DNA from: Mesaphorura yosii | Lineage: Eukaryota; Arthropoda; Collembola; Poduromorpha; Tullbergiidae | DNA length: 64,000 bases | Direction of reading: 5' to 3' | Assembly: GCA_009869945.1 (NCBI GenBank) | Contig: WIXG01000082.1 | Span: 124,001-188,000, forward strand | Shown: positions 26,801-37,600 of the stretch, in pieces | Position numbering within the stretch: position 1 is the stretch's first letter | How the letters are laid out: every line of letters begins with the position of its first letter | Position numbers and translations under genes: made by a program | The notes under the pieces: generated by a model | What the model was told of the DNA's origin: nothing | What the model saw: only the letters and a program-made list of their open reading frames with translations | Database searches by the model: none

Positions 26801-28764
26801 CTGACATACGCAAGGCAAGCACATCAGGACCAGGAACTTTATTTCCTACAATTCTTCACGCTACTCTCTTCTCTTCTGTCTCGTGTTCTCATACTTTATT
26901 GTTCCAATAAGAAGAGGAAACTCACATTGTATGAACTGGTAGCGGGAAGAATGTGCTGAACAAACAAATAACGAGTTTCTCTTACTCTCGTCGGGCAACT
27001 CGCTTCAATGGGATGGTAATCTAAACAGAGAAACACATTGCACGGGCGACTCTGTTTCCTTTGTTTTCGTTCTCACCTCTTCTGTTCTATTTCTGTCTTG
27101 TGCCGTCTCAGGAGCTCTTTTATATGCACTTCACTAGAGTTCCATCTCCTAACCTCGATATCATGATTCACCTTGTGCTTTCAATGTGCTGTAACCTTTG
27201 CCTCGTGTTTAAAGGAAAATGTATCGGATTCATTAAATATTACTGAGCAGGCCAGCGAGACAAGGCGAGAAGAAAAGATTTATAGAATTGCTTTTGTATA
27301 TCGAGCACTCAATTAATTCGGGCTCAACGTGTCTCTTAACATTTTATTGGTTTCTAAATGTAAAGGTGAAGGCGAATGCTGCTCGTGCTTCGTGAGTTAC
27401 ACTGCGCCGAACAGACCAATGACGTCAACGACTGATGCCTTATTGATACAGCTCCTGATGGGCTCTGCCCATATCGCCATGCTTTTAGTACAGACAACCA
27501 GTAGCCGACAACCGACACGGATAAATTTTACTGATTTCAAACGCAGCACGTGCATCCGCGCTTACGTGCGTGCTGAAACATTTTAAATGACTGGCGAAAA
27601 AATTGCAACCAACAGCTGCCGCGCACACTGCAAACGCTGTTAGGGCTTGGTGCAACATCGGCAGCGTGATGTGATATTGGAAACCGCAAGGATGTGTTCA
27701 GACGAAATGAGAAAACTTTTCTCCTTTCACCATGATATGGCACTTCTATCCAACTGCATGCAGTAGAGCGTCAGTGGGTTGCCCTGTCGGCAGCACACCT
27801 TTGCCGGCTTTGAATTTATATAATCTATTTCCAAGTTTAGTATGTGTTTATTTATTACGACGTGCCAGTCCCCTCTGAATTCTGTAATTTGGCGTTGGAG
27901 GTTGCAGGAGATGAGCTAACTTAATTGCTAATGACTTTTCCATTCTATACGAGCCTAAGCCTACTGCATGTACAATAATTAAAGCAGTGAATACGCAAGT
28001 CGATTCTACTTACCAGCATTATTGAGTACAGGAAGGTAGATATTTAGGTAGAGACAGTCTTCACTCTGGTTACTGAGTAGATGTGATATTTCGAGTAGAC
28101 GATTATACTTCAGTAAAGGCATTTTGGACAGTGCAATGGTTCTGTTTGAAATGTCGGGGAGGAGTTGAGGACAGGCAGGACCGAATTTGTCAGCGGCACG
28201 AACGCCACGCCAGTGTGAAGGGGTCAGCGGTGGCATGAATCGAAGTGAGGCCGCTGGAGCTGAAGCATATGGGACGCCCAGATAAGCTTCCAGATCTCTT
28301 GGCATGTTTCCCGACCGAGGAATTATGATCCCACTCAGACTCCCATACGCTGTCTCCACAACTCTTGTGCTACGGAAAATAAAGCATTTTAGCCAGAGCA
28401 GAGCAGTTACGAATTACGAAATTACAATTACAAATGTCGACTCATGTTATTTATTCGGCTAAGGCTGTTTTATTTTGTAGGTGCTTTCCGTATCCAACAA
28501 CGGACTTAACTCAAATCAGAATGATGCCTTGGATTTCTATTTGCATTAATTGTATTCCGGTTACCTGTGTTTTATTTGCGGAAGACATGAATCTGGGCAT
28601 CCTAGGAGCAGAAATACGGAAATCCATCCAAATCCATAGAATATTAAGTAGATTGACTGGTGCAAAGACGCAGTGGAAGAATTTTTCGCCCTGCTTTTTA
28701 CATTTTGGATGCGATGACCATTTGCCTGTGAGAAAGCACTGGGCTTTTGTAACATAACACGCAT
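8853..28764 (-). CDS. Nlg: neuroligin, 1,048 aa, 12 coding exons
   Basis: Postsynaptic adhesion receptor of the cholinesterase-like family that binds neurexins. Exons: 28764-28565, 28369-28014, 20782-20585, 16737-16627, 15176-15108, 15014-14152, 14067-13907, 13802-13702, 13112-13048, 12968-12884, 11041-10552, 9300-8853; every junction keeps phase (3,147 nt). Residues 1-60 hold a long basic N-region and a hydrophobic signal core (YGFGWISVFLLLG). The esterase-like domain (about 68-700) shows EDCLYLNIYLP (170-180), TLNYRLGVLGF, the C-terminal FWDSYDPINQLYLEIG and a RMRSHYRGHKMALW block. The nucleophile elbow reads GHKTG instead of GxSxG, so it is inactive, as in other neuroligins. A Ser/Gly-rich insert lies near 358-410. 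A linker, one transmembrane helix (about 870-893) and a 150-aa tail with a PPPPP run and C-terminal EISV follow. The intron after 15108 starts GC. The start was chosen as the first ATG in the signal-peptide exon; 5' UTR exons are unknown. Confidence 0.92.
9301..10551 (-). other. neuroligin last intron
   Basis: Minus-strand GTAAGT at 10551 to TTTTCAG at 9301, phase 2. A 134-codon open frame at 9630-10034 has no recognisable similarity and no splice partner in phase, so it is treated as chance. Confidence 0.75.
15106..15107 (-). other. GC splice donor (GC-AG intron) in neuroligin
   Basis: The exon encoding VTLLGHKTGAVLANFLMLAP ends ACAG and the intron begins GCAAGC. The next exon starts at 15014 after CGCAG. 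Only this junction keeps phase 1 and joins ...APVAT to ELFHRVILLSG, the expected family continuation. The nearby GT (CCG|GTAGCC) gives the wrong phase. Confidence 0.8.
15177..16626 (-). other. neuroligin intron containing opposite-strand open frames
   Basis: The 1.45-kb intron between the exons at 16737-16627 and 15176-15108 (donor GTTTGC, acceptor TTTCAG). Plus-strand open frames at about 15804-16613 are listed separately. Nothing else was recognised. Confidence 0.7.
15804..16613 (+). other. possible nested gene or degenerate gene copy inside the neuroligin intron
   Basis: Three open stretches lie in a row on the strand opposite neuroligin. One runs 15804-16085. A second, highly charged frame at about 16088-16249 contains KSSAILEECL and HHQVKEEMEQEEAF and stops at TGA just before ACAG|GTAAACC near 16252. 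The third starts after AAATTTCAG near 16323, reads LVGDIRVVCKDSS and runs through HRDDAYKLAVTNYPLICVKE to a TAA at 16613, only 14 bases before neuroligin exon 16627-16737. The amino-acid texture of the last two looks protein-like rather than random, but the pieces do not join in one frame and no family was recognised. It could be a decayed transposon or retrocopy, or a real small gene read in the wrong frame by me. Confidence 0.3.
16738..20584 (-). other. neuroligin intron, 3.8 kb
   Basis: Bounded by GTAAGT at 20584 and TTACAG at 16738, phase 1. No nested gene was supported. Several TCGCATT-type heptamers (17004, 17530s, 18189) occur here. Confidence 0.75.
20783..28013 (-). other. neuroligin large intron, 7.2 kb
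   Basis: Bounded by GTAAGT at 28013 and TTCGCAG at 20783, phase 1. The largest intron of the gene. No nested gene, RNA gene or element with clear ends was recognised. Confidence 0.75.
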
Positions 28765-31700
28765 TCTTCTCTCTTCTATGTTTCTCCTCGTTCACTTTTA
28801 CCCACCACGGCGTAGTTTCTTTCTCACTACGACCGCCGTTGAGTAAAGGAAGAAGAAAAAATCTGTGGTTGTACAATTAACAGGAGAAAAATCCAGCAGA
28901 GGTATTCTTTGCAGTAGCATTTCCTTTGATGACGGGTTAACTCTTTTGTCACAGCGTCGCGTGTCGCGTTACATGCGGAGCGACAACGGGGCTTTGTGCT
29001 GTCGCTGCATTTCATAACTCATGGTGTGAAACATGTCAATCAGCAGCATGAGGTGGTGACTTGGAATAATCCTGGCTGAAAGGCTTGTGTGTTTCTGCTT
29101 CGCAATTCAATGAAGTGCCACATCCCGAGTGCGAGCATTATCCTAATCCCATTTTAATGCACTTTACATGTACAAATTACCCATTAAGATCAGCACAAAG
29201 CGTAGATTTAATGATAACCATTAACCTCATACCCTGATGTATTGTCCTGCTCCACCATTAACACAGTGTGCATTTTTACAAGAGAACAGTTGGCACTTTA
29301 CACACATTTCCAACAAATTGTTAAGAAGGATTTTCTTGTTCTATCTTCATCTCGCTGTTCCGATCTTATTGTCACCCTGCCATGTTGTATTCAGCACAAA
29401 CTTAAATGAGTGTCCGGGGAATTCAAGTGGGAGACACAGACACAAGCATTTTCAGGACTTGGCTTCGGCTGCACTTTCACTCCAAGTTCACAATTTTTCG
29501 CATACGCTGCTTGGTGCCCACATTCCGGATAGAGTCGACCGAAATCAAAAGTCACGCAGTTTACAGCATTCACAGGCGACTGCAGACGAAAGTTGGCCGG
29601 ATGTCTCTGGGGTATTATTTTGTCGTTGAGTACCTTTCCTTGTTTTCAGAAAAGATGAAGCAGGCAGTCGACCAGAAAAAGTAGCAGGTAATAAAAATGA
29701 ACCTCCGCTGAATAAGTGAATGAAGACCAAGATTGCCCAAATTGTACACCTTTGTTCTCTCTGTCGATTCGGCTGGCCACTTGTTTGGCCCGATTTGATG
29801 GAGAATGTGAGCCCAGGACCCCACACTCTTGAATTCAGTTGTACAACTTTCCTCTTTGATAATCCATGTAGAAGGAAGCTGCAGGAATGAGAAGTTATAA
29901 GCCTTTGACAGAAGTAAACCATGAGATGGATAGTTTCTGGCACCACACCAACCAGCAGTCAAAGCCAATGCGCCCAAGAAGCAGAAGCCACCACGCCAGA
30001 GATCCTAGATTCAAAAGGAACGAGAAAAGACGCAAAGTTAGTACGGAAGATGTGGAGCACGAGGACAGAAAAGATAAAAACTTGTTCTATCTTCATAAAT
30101 TCGGTAGCAGAAAGTTTCAATCAGATCGCGAGGCGCGTTTAGGTTTCCAACACCGAGCCGGGAAAAGGCAACGTAAGGTAGATTTAAAACAATACACAAC
30201 AAGAGAACAATCCTGATCCTGCAAATTTCAATCTCCCTTAACATTTGAAGAGAAGCGCATTTTAGTTCAATGAATTGATTCGACTAGCCATTGAATAGCA
30301 GTGCAACACTCATTTAGTGGTTCAGTATTCAGAACTCGTTTTTGCAAGCACATGGATTTCGATTTCGTATTATCTTTTTCAGATTTTCATTTCGCTTTCT
30401 GTTCTCCGCACTGCGAATGCGATGGCATTTGGCATTGTTGTGTTGCCATTCGTTGAAATCATGATCACATAAATCTTTCCCGTCTGTGAAGTGAATCGAC
30501 CCGATCTCGTTTCAGCTCGGTTGACATTCTTTCTTTTGTAGCGTTGTAATGCTCACCACGCATCAAATGCTCTGTATATTTACGCAGTGTTATTGCTGTG
30601 TCACGAAGTGAACTCTGATTCTCCGACTGACTGTGGAATCCAAACTGAAACTGAGAGTACTAGGCCCGAGGCTCGCATTATTCCATTCTTTATAAACTTC
30701 ATTGTAAAATTCCCTTAATTAATTGTAAGGTTTCTGGTCCTCCGGTCCCAAATGAAATTTTAATGAAGTTTGGGCACGCGTACGCCAATGCGGTTAAAAT
30801 AGTGAGTCCAAACGAGTTCTTGAATTGACTCTTTCGTTGTCGCTGATCGGAATCGTAAAGAATGCGAACGCGCGACCTGGCGTGCAGTTCTAACTTAATA
30901 TTTGCTCTCGCTAGAACTTTTAAGCAGTTGCGAGGCTACCTTTTTATTATTTAGCAACAATCTTGTGCACATAGAGCCTATAATGTCATTGCCACAAATA
31001 AATAATTACTTTCACTCTATTGTCCAACGCTGTAGCAGATCTAACGAGAAATTCGTACAGCATTTTTATGATTAATAATATTTTGTGAGTAGTTCAAAGT
31101 ACGGGAATTACTCACGAGCCAGTGACTTTGCTCGTTAATAAAATATGTACAAAAGAGCTATTGTACAGCAGGCCCGTATCATTATGGTACTGCTGCTGAG
31201 CTGCAATGCTGTACTCGTTTGACCCAAAGTAGCCCAGCTCACTTAACCTGGCTTGTGCTTCCGCAATAATAACTCTGGCAAACTTTCACTTTCTTTCGGG
31301 GACCGCTAACAATAAATTCAGACCCAACGCACAAGCTTTCTCGGTCATGCCGAAATAATTGTTTCCCGGCTGCACTCTTCCTTCTCTTCTGTTTCACTGC
31401 ACTCGCATTTTCGTTTTCAGGTCTCGCTGCTTGTAAAATTTACCATGCCAGTTAAACACAAAACGCTGTGCGTCTGTACGAAGTTTGCGTATTGGCGTTG
31501 GTGGAGGCGTAAAATGGCGCTTATCCGATTTTCTGCATGAATATTAGCTTGATCAAACACCCGTGGAACCCGGGTCAAATTATGCGGCAAAATTGGTGCT
31601 GGTGCGAGGAAACTCGTTATCCTTGTCGTCGGCTGGGCGTGTTGATGACGGTGGTGGTGCCGCTGCTGGCAGTCTACTTATGATAATACAAATCAATAAA

Positions 31701-34506
31701 ATTTGGCAGCTCTTCCTTTTGATCCACGCGTTCTACATCCTGCAGCTCTTTTAAAATTTTCTATTTGAATTCTAAAGCTTCGTGCAATCATTTAGCTTTC
31801 GCTCGTTCCCATTACGGCACGGTGACTCGCTTGCACCATATTCGAATACATGCGAGATTCGAGGCTGAGCGAAAGTGCGAAAGAGAATAAGAAAAATGTG
31901 ATCGGAGCCAAGTTCAAGTAGAAAATTGCCGACTTTCTTTCCCTCGTCATGTAAGGACTCGTTCATGTTGCTCGCATCTTCATCGTGTGCGTGATGCAGG
32001 AGAGATAGAAAATTTATAGGTTGTATAATGCGAGCATTTGAAGAATAGACGGAATGGAATATAAATTCCCTCTCCTCTGCGCGGAGTGTTCTTCCTGAAT
32101 CCGCATGCGACTGGAGAAAGCAAAGCGGTAGTTAGGAAATGGAAAAGGCAATTAATAAAAGGTCTTATCTGATGCTAAGTTATGCTAATTCATGCTGTGC
32201 TCGTCTATCTCAGCGTGTGTAAAGACACACTGAGACCACACGAGATGCTGCACGAACCTCTTCATCTCCGCTTTATTCACAATAATATACCGAAGAAATT
32301 GGGCGACTGCGCGTATGGAAATTACAGAAGAACACGTTCGCGATTCATGCTAGGATATGGCACCATTCTGTTGCGACTTCGTGCACCAGACTTGAGAAAT
32401 AATGACACCGGAGTGTGACTTGTAGCTAAAATGAACCTTGCGAGAGATGACGAGAATTTAGAAGACTCATTTCATATTTGATGGTGGAAGAATATGATTG
32501 CCATTAACATATACCGCTTTATTTCCATTGACTCTTCCTTCTCCACATAGTTGAAATGTAGGAAAAGATTTCTTAAAGTTTCTCTGGGAGAAGCGAATGA
32601 CAATTACAGAAAAGCGAAATTGAGGTCGATGGAACGAGGAACCGGAAGATCGCGGGGCTTTTATCTTTTACATGGAAAAATGAAAGCTTAGTGTTTTGAT
32701 GCAAATAGGCAAATACGATTCCTAGTTGTTAGTATGCTAGTTGCAGCACCAATCACAGTCACCAGTCTGTTTTCTTCGTTGCTGCTTGCTGGCATGTACG
32801 ATAATTCGTGTTCCAGATGAAATATGCGCGAGTATGGCAGGCGGAGAGACAAGACAAGAAGGATCGATGACATTTTTACAGAGGAGCTCAAGTGCGATCA
32901 ATTTAATTTGAAGTGGAGGCTCACAAGTGTGAAGATGTTTGCATCCTTCGTGGATGGAGGAGGCCAACGGGTGAAAGAGGCGGCGAGTGACATATTTTGG
33001 AATATGAGAACACACGTCGGCCTGTGGCACCCGACCTCTTAACTTGCTAATTGGCATCAGCGGTTTAAAACATGACATGATTTATTCAGTGAAGCCCGCA
33101 CTCCAAGTTGAAGCTGTTGACTTAAAAGTTTTCGTCTTAAACTGTGTGGGTTCTAAGCAGCTATTTTTAGGATCGCTATTCCCACGCGAGACGCCTTAAA
33201 CTCGTCGTCGACATTTTTCCAAACTTTTGTAGGGAGACTTGTCAATTCAGTTGTGAGTGCACCGGTAACAAGATAAAGACGCGGTTCGAAAGTAAAACAA
33301 CCCAAGCCAACGCACCACAACCTGCCTGAGGACAATGAGATAAATAATAGGAAAAGTCAAAATGTACGCACCGACGCGAGTGAATGAATAATGGTAATGG
33401 CAAGCTAGAACTAGAACCACAACACGATCTAACAATAAAATTTTCTTTTTGTTTCTTTTGCCCTGCAACCAATTTAACATTTCAGACGAGTGCATGCATC
33501 GTGCATCTAAGCCAGTCTCACTCAGACTCAAAGAACTCGATGTTTTCTTCATCTTCCCACCGTCGTGGTGGAGAAATACGCCCAACGTATACCCGAGACT
33601 CGACTACGACACGACCACGGCACAAACTCTGAGAGAAAATTGTTTCTCTTTGGAAATGTCCTGTCTTTGTGTTGCCTTTCAATTTCTATTCACCCATTTT
33701 ACCATTCACCTTTTACAGCGCACGGCCGGTGCATTTAGTTATTTATTTTACTCCATGCATCTCGTACGTTCCTGCTTCGATCGAGTCTTTGTAGTTGCTG
33801 TCATGATGCAGGGATCTATTTGTCTTCCAATTTCTTTTGACGTGCCCTGTTCCACAGTCCCTCTCCCATCCATTCATATCCGCATTGAGTTCCAATTTTC
33901 CTGTTTCACATCAGCACAGCGACGGCAGCAGTGTGCATTTAGCCGTCGAATTTCCAAATGCCACGTGTTTATAACATAACACAACCCTGCCAATTTAAAC
34001 CTGCATGAAATCTTGCGATTTGAATTGAAACGTGACCAATAAAGTTGGTTGGATGCTGTCCAAGTTGAGACTGGGACAGGACGCGGCCTTTCCGGCTTGC
34101 AAACACTGTCTCCTGTGTTTGTGGGCGATTGTAATTTGTACTTGGTCACCAACAAAACAAGCAACGCGCGTTGAAGATTGCGCGCGCGGGTCGGGCCAAC
34201 TCAATAGCAAGCGACAATTCATGGGGCTGAAACAATCAGAAGCGATCAAGTAGTACAGCAATGGGTGCAATGCGAGTGGACAACAATCACATCCGGAGCT
34301 CAGTGATTCAGCATAAAAGCAAGTTCGCTATTCAGCTCCGTTTCACTCTTCGAATTTGCTACAAAGTATAAACATCTTTATCTCATGAAACTCAACAAGT
34401 CAGCTATCGTACAAAATACAGCCTCTCAACTGAATCTCATCTCTGTGTCTGCCTCTCATTTCCCGAAACATTCATCAATCATCAGTGTAAACTTTAAAAC
34501 TGCATC

Positions 34507-34679
34507 ATGGTCCGAAAGAAGCAAATTCCCCCTAAGTCCAAGGGTGAAAGTGCACAACGGTGGCCGAAATTCACCAGGTTGGAATGCTGGAGAACGCCAA
34601 TTTGTGCGCGATTCATGGCAAGCCTGACACCATTATGTCGAAGAACATCCAATTTTCTCGGAGACTGTGCGGCAGATGA
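34507..34679 (+). pseudogene. degenerate, internally deleted histone H3 copy
   Basis: An ATG at 34507 opens MVRKKQIPPKSKG, which lines up with the H3 N-tail pattern (M-x-R-x-K-Q, then K-S-x-G). About 75 residues of the histone fold are missing. A shifted frame from about 34560 then gives AEIHQVGMLENANLCAIHGK and PDTIMSKNIQFSRRLCGR before TGA at 34677-34679. This matches the H3 C-terminus, where a VGLFED-type helix leads into NLCAIHAK, VTIMPKDIQ and the closing RR. Key losses are the central deletion, the frameshift, and a stop one or two residues early. It is intronless, as replication-dependent H3 genes are, so it could be a retrocopy or a remnant of a histone cluster. A non-functional relic is the most likely reading. 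Confidence 0.75.
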
Positions 34680-37600
34680 AGCTAACTGGATTCGACTACC
34701 TAAAACGCCAAACCAATGGCTCTTTTAAGGGCCACCATTTTTTCAAAGAGCAAAATTTTAAGAGGCATGAAATAAAACGTATACAATCACTGCCATCACA
34801 CGATTCTTATTCGGCTTGAGATCATAAATCGGGACGTCTCGATTCTCGGGATCGCGTCGTGTCTGATACTCGTGTTAGTATTAAAGTGCATGCATGTGGT
34901 GTGTGTGGCCATACTTTCCTCAGTAGGACACGGACGGGAGTGGACATGACAAGCATGATTCTAATTAATTTATGGGATCACAAGACGCTACAAGCTGAAG
35001 ATGGGATAGATCTTTTGCTTTAATTAGCAGCAATGGTTAACATGATCACATTCGACAAGTCATATCCACCGTTAGAAATAGAAAAATGCTTCAGCCGCCG
35101 GCCAGCGTCCACACTACGCCATGCCATGTTGAAATGAACTCAACCAAAAGAAGAGGAAGGAAAAGGAGAAAAGTCCCAGAGGGATTTCTTCCTTTGCGAG
35201 ACACAGACAAGCACCATAATAATAGAAATGCTTTGTTTCGTCTGTCTGCAGCCTTCTTCCATGTCCTGTCAATCTCTTCTGCAGGACCTGTCAAGACAAG
35301 CACACTTGCCGTTTTACCGCCAGTGCCTGTGGAACCTCTCAACTTAACTTGGCCTCGGTTTCGACTTCAGCTCGGATTTTTACTCATATTTCTTTTTATG
35401 TTTACTGCCTACTTATTTCCTTGCTTTCCGTAAACTTGACTTCGCTTCTTTGGCTTCGGATGGGTGCGTTTTCCTTTTCCTATTCTTTCAGAAGAGTCAA
35501 GAAATGTACGTTTCTGATATGCGAAAGTCCGACAGATTGGTGGACGAGGGCCACTCGATCCTATAAAGCTATCGATGTTACTACCAATTCTCAACAACGC
35601 AAACGGTATAGATCTTCTGGTGGTCTTGTGACTGTTGTGACATATTAGAATTGTATATTGGCGGTCATGGCCGAAATGATAATAACGAGTCTTGCATAAC
35701 ATGCCGTTCAATTCTATGGGAGGCGACCCTCGATCCCTTGTTATGTTGAGGGCCGTTGCTAATTTATGGACGAAATTATTCCGCGGCTTAAATGTACCCA
35801 GCAAGTCAAAATAAATGCATACCGTTGGAAATTTGTAAATTGTGACTGCCTTCCAAGAACGATGCAATGCATTCTTGCTAGTATCGTGCAAGCCTACGGT
35901 GAACTCGTTTAAAGCTGAAGCTGAAGCCGAAGTCATTGTCGATGCTCATAGGAAAAGGCAGATGCCTCAGTTAAGAATTGCTACTGCCGGTAAAATAGTC
36001 CGATGGCTTGCAAGAGCAAAACCGAAGGCATGAAACAGAAGTCATTTTTATAATTCAAGCGCCCGAACTTCCTAAACTGCTGCTCTGTGTTTCTGGATGT
36101 CACTATTATTGATAATTTGATTTGGGAGTATGCTCATCTTTGCAGTCTTGACTGTCTTGAATCCTTGAATCCTACGCTTTCTTCTTTCCCGTACACGCCC
36201 AATGGATCGCTAGAGTCACAGCTCAGGGCACTGGCTTTTATTATAAACGTAATGCGGAGTATTTGTATTCAGATCGCACACGGACTTTATTTTCGAATCT
36301 CCAGTTCGTTTTTATTATTAAAGTTGAAAGTGTTTTCTATCAACTTTTCCAAACGGGAATGCGACGCGATAGAGCGTGTATGCTCCGTTTTATTAGACAC
36401 GAGTCACACGAGCCAGCATCATTTTCATAATTTTCGGTAAGTTGAGGAGTTGTCGCCTCGGCGCATTCACTCAGAAGAGCACACCAGGCATAAGTATTCC
36501 CTTGCACAATTTTATGAGGTGCAAGGAAGATAAAGCATGCTGGTAATAAAAAATGGAAGCCACGCGATCATTTCTTGTTTCCCTCCGACGACTCTGACTC
36601 GTATTAATACGGGAAACATATGCTACCAAATGAACCGGATTGGAAGGTACCACGACGTATGTACGAACCGGCTCAATAATCTTTCATGACATTCGTAGAA
36701 TAGTTGTGCTAGCAGTTTCCCACTGGAATCTGCCACTTTCAATTAATCGTACGTACAACAAAAATAGACAACGAGAGACCCTTGTTACTGCTGTCTTGCT
36801 TGAAATAATTAATCCCAGTTGTATCTTCGTACAGCTGTAGCTGTGCTGCTGCTGCCGATAGAATTTACTAATAAAGCAATTTGGACAATTTAATAAATGT
36901 AAGTGAAAAACAACAAAGAGGAATTAGTCTGACTCAGAAATCTTTCAATCGGTCATTCCTGGATCAAGACCTTTGTTTCTGGTCGGCTCAATTTGGCATT
37001 TCTTGAGAAAAACGAAAAGCGAAGAAGTGATCGGCAACAAATGAAATTGAAAACTTTCAGTAGCTTCCTGGCTACAAGGCTGCGCTGCGCTAACGAGAAC
37101 GAGAAATTGGAGCCGAGAAGAAAGAACCGTGATTTACGGAGAAATTCCCGTAATGCGACCTAAGCCTGGAAAATCTATACGCGCAGTTCACAAACTTGGC
37201 CAGCCAATGCAATGAGATGGCCCGCCAGTAACGTTGAAGAATGCAGTACAAATAAATACACAATTTTATCTCAAATCGTTTAACTTGAAAGGATTAACTG
37301 AGACTTAACACAGAATTTATTTGAGTGTAGCGAACACAAGGCAAGAACTTTGAGCAGAGAAACGGAAATATTACAACAAATGCGTCAATAAAATGTAATC
37401 GCTCTTCGCTCAAACTAGAACGAATGCTGACATTGTTAGAACGAAAAGAAAGCCATAGCGTACAGCACCAGCATCTTTCTGCCGTGAGTTGTATTCAGCT
37501 CGCATTTTGAACTTCACTGAGTTCGTCCTCCGCAAATCTATTCTGCTTTGTGGTAATTCAACTAACAAAATGCGCTTTGACTGCGCATTAGTCAAATTAG

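Noticed and set aside
29615-29977. Candidate neuroligin signal-peptide exon upstream (frame beginning MGALALTAGW)
   Set aside because: Its only donor is weak and gives the wrong phase. The exon at 28565-28764 has a better hydrophobic core and the exact phase 2 needed.
29887-30216. Two overlapping basic open frames on the plus strand
   Set aside because: Composition reflects purine-rich DNA, and no homology or splice structure was seen.
33449-33979. 176-codon open frame on the plus strand
   Set aside because: Longest unspliced frame in the gene-poor interval, but one or two of this size are expected by chance in 128 kb of six-frame sequence. No domain, signal or splice context, and overlapping frames are open on both strands.
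35409-35936. 175-codon open frame on the minus strand
   Set aside because: Same reasoning: no recognisable motif and length within chance expectation.
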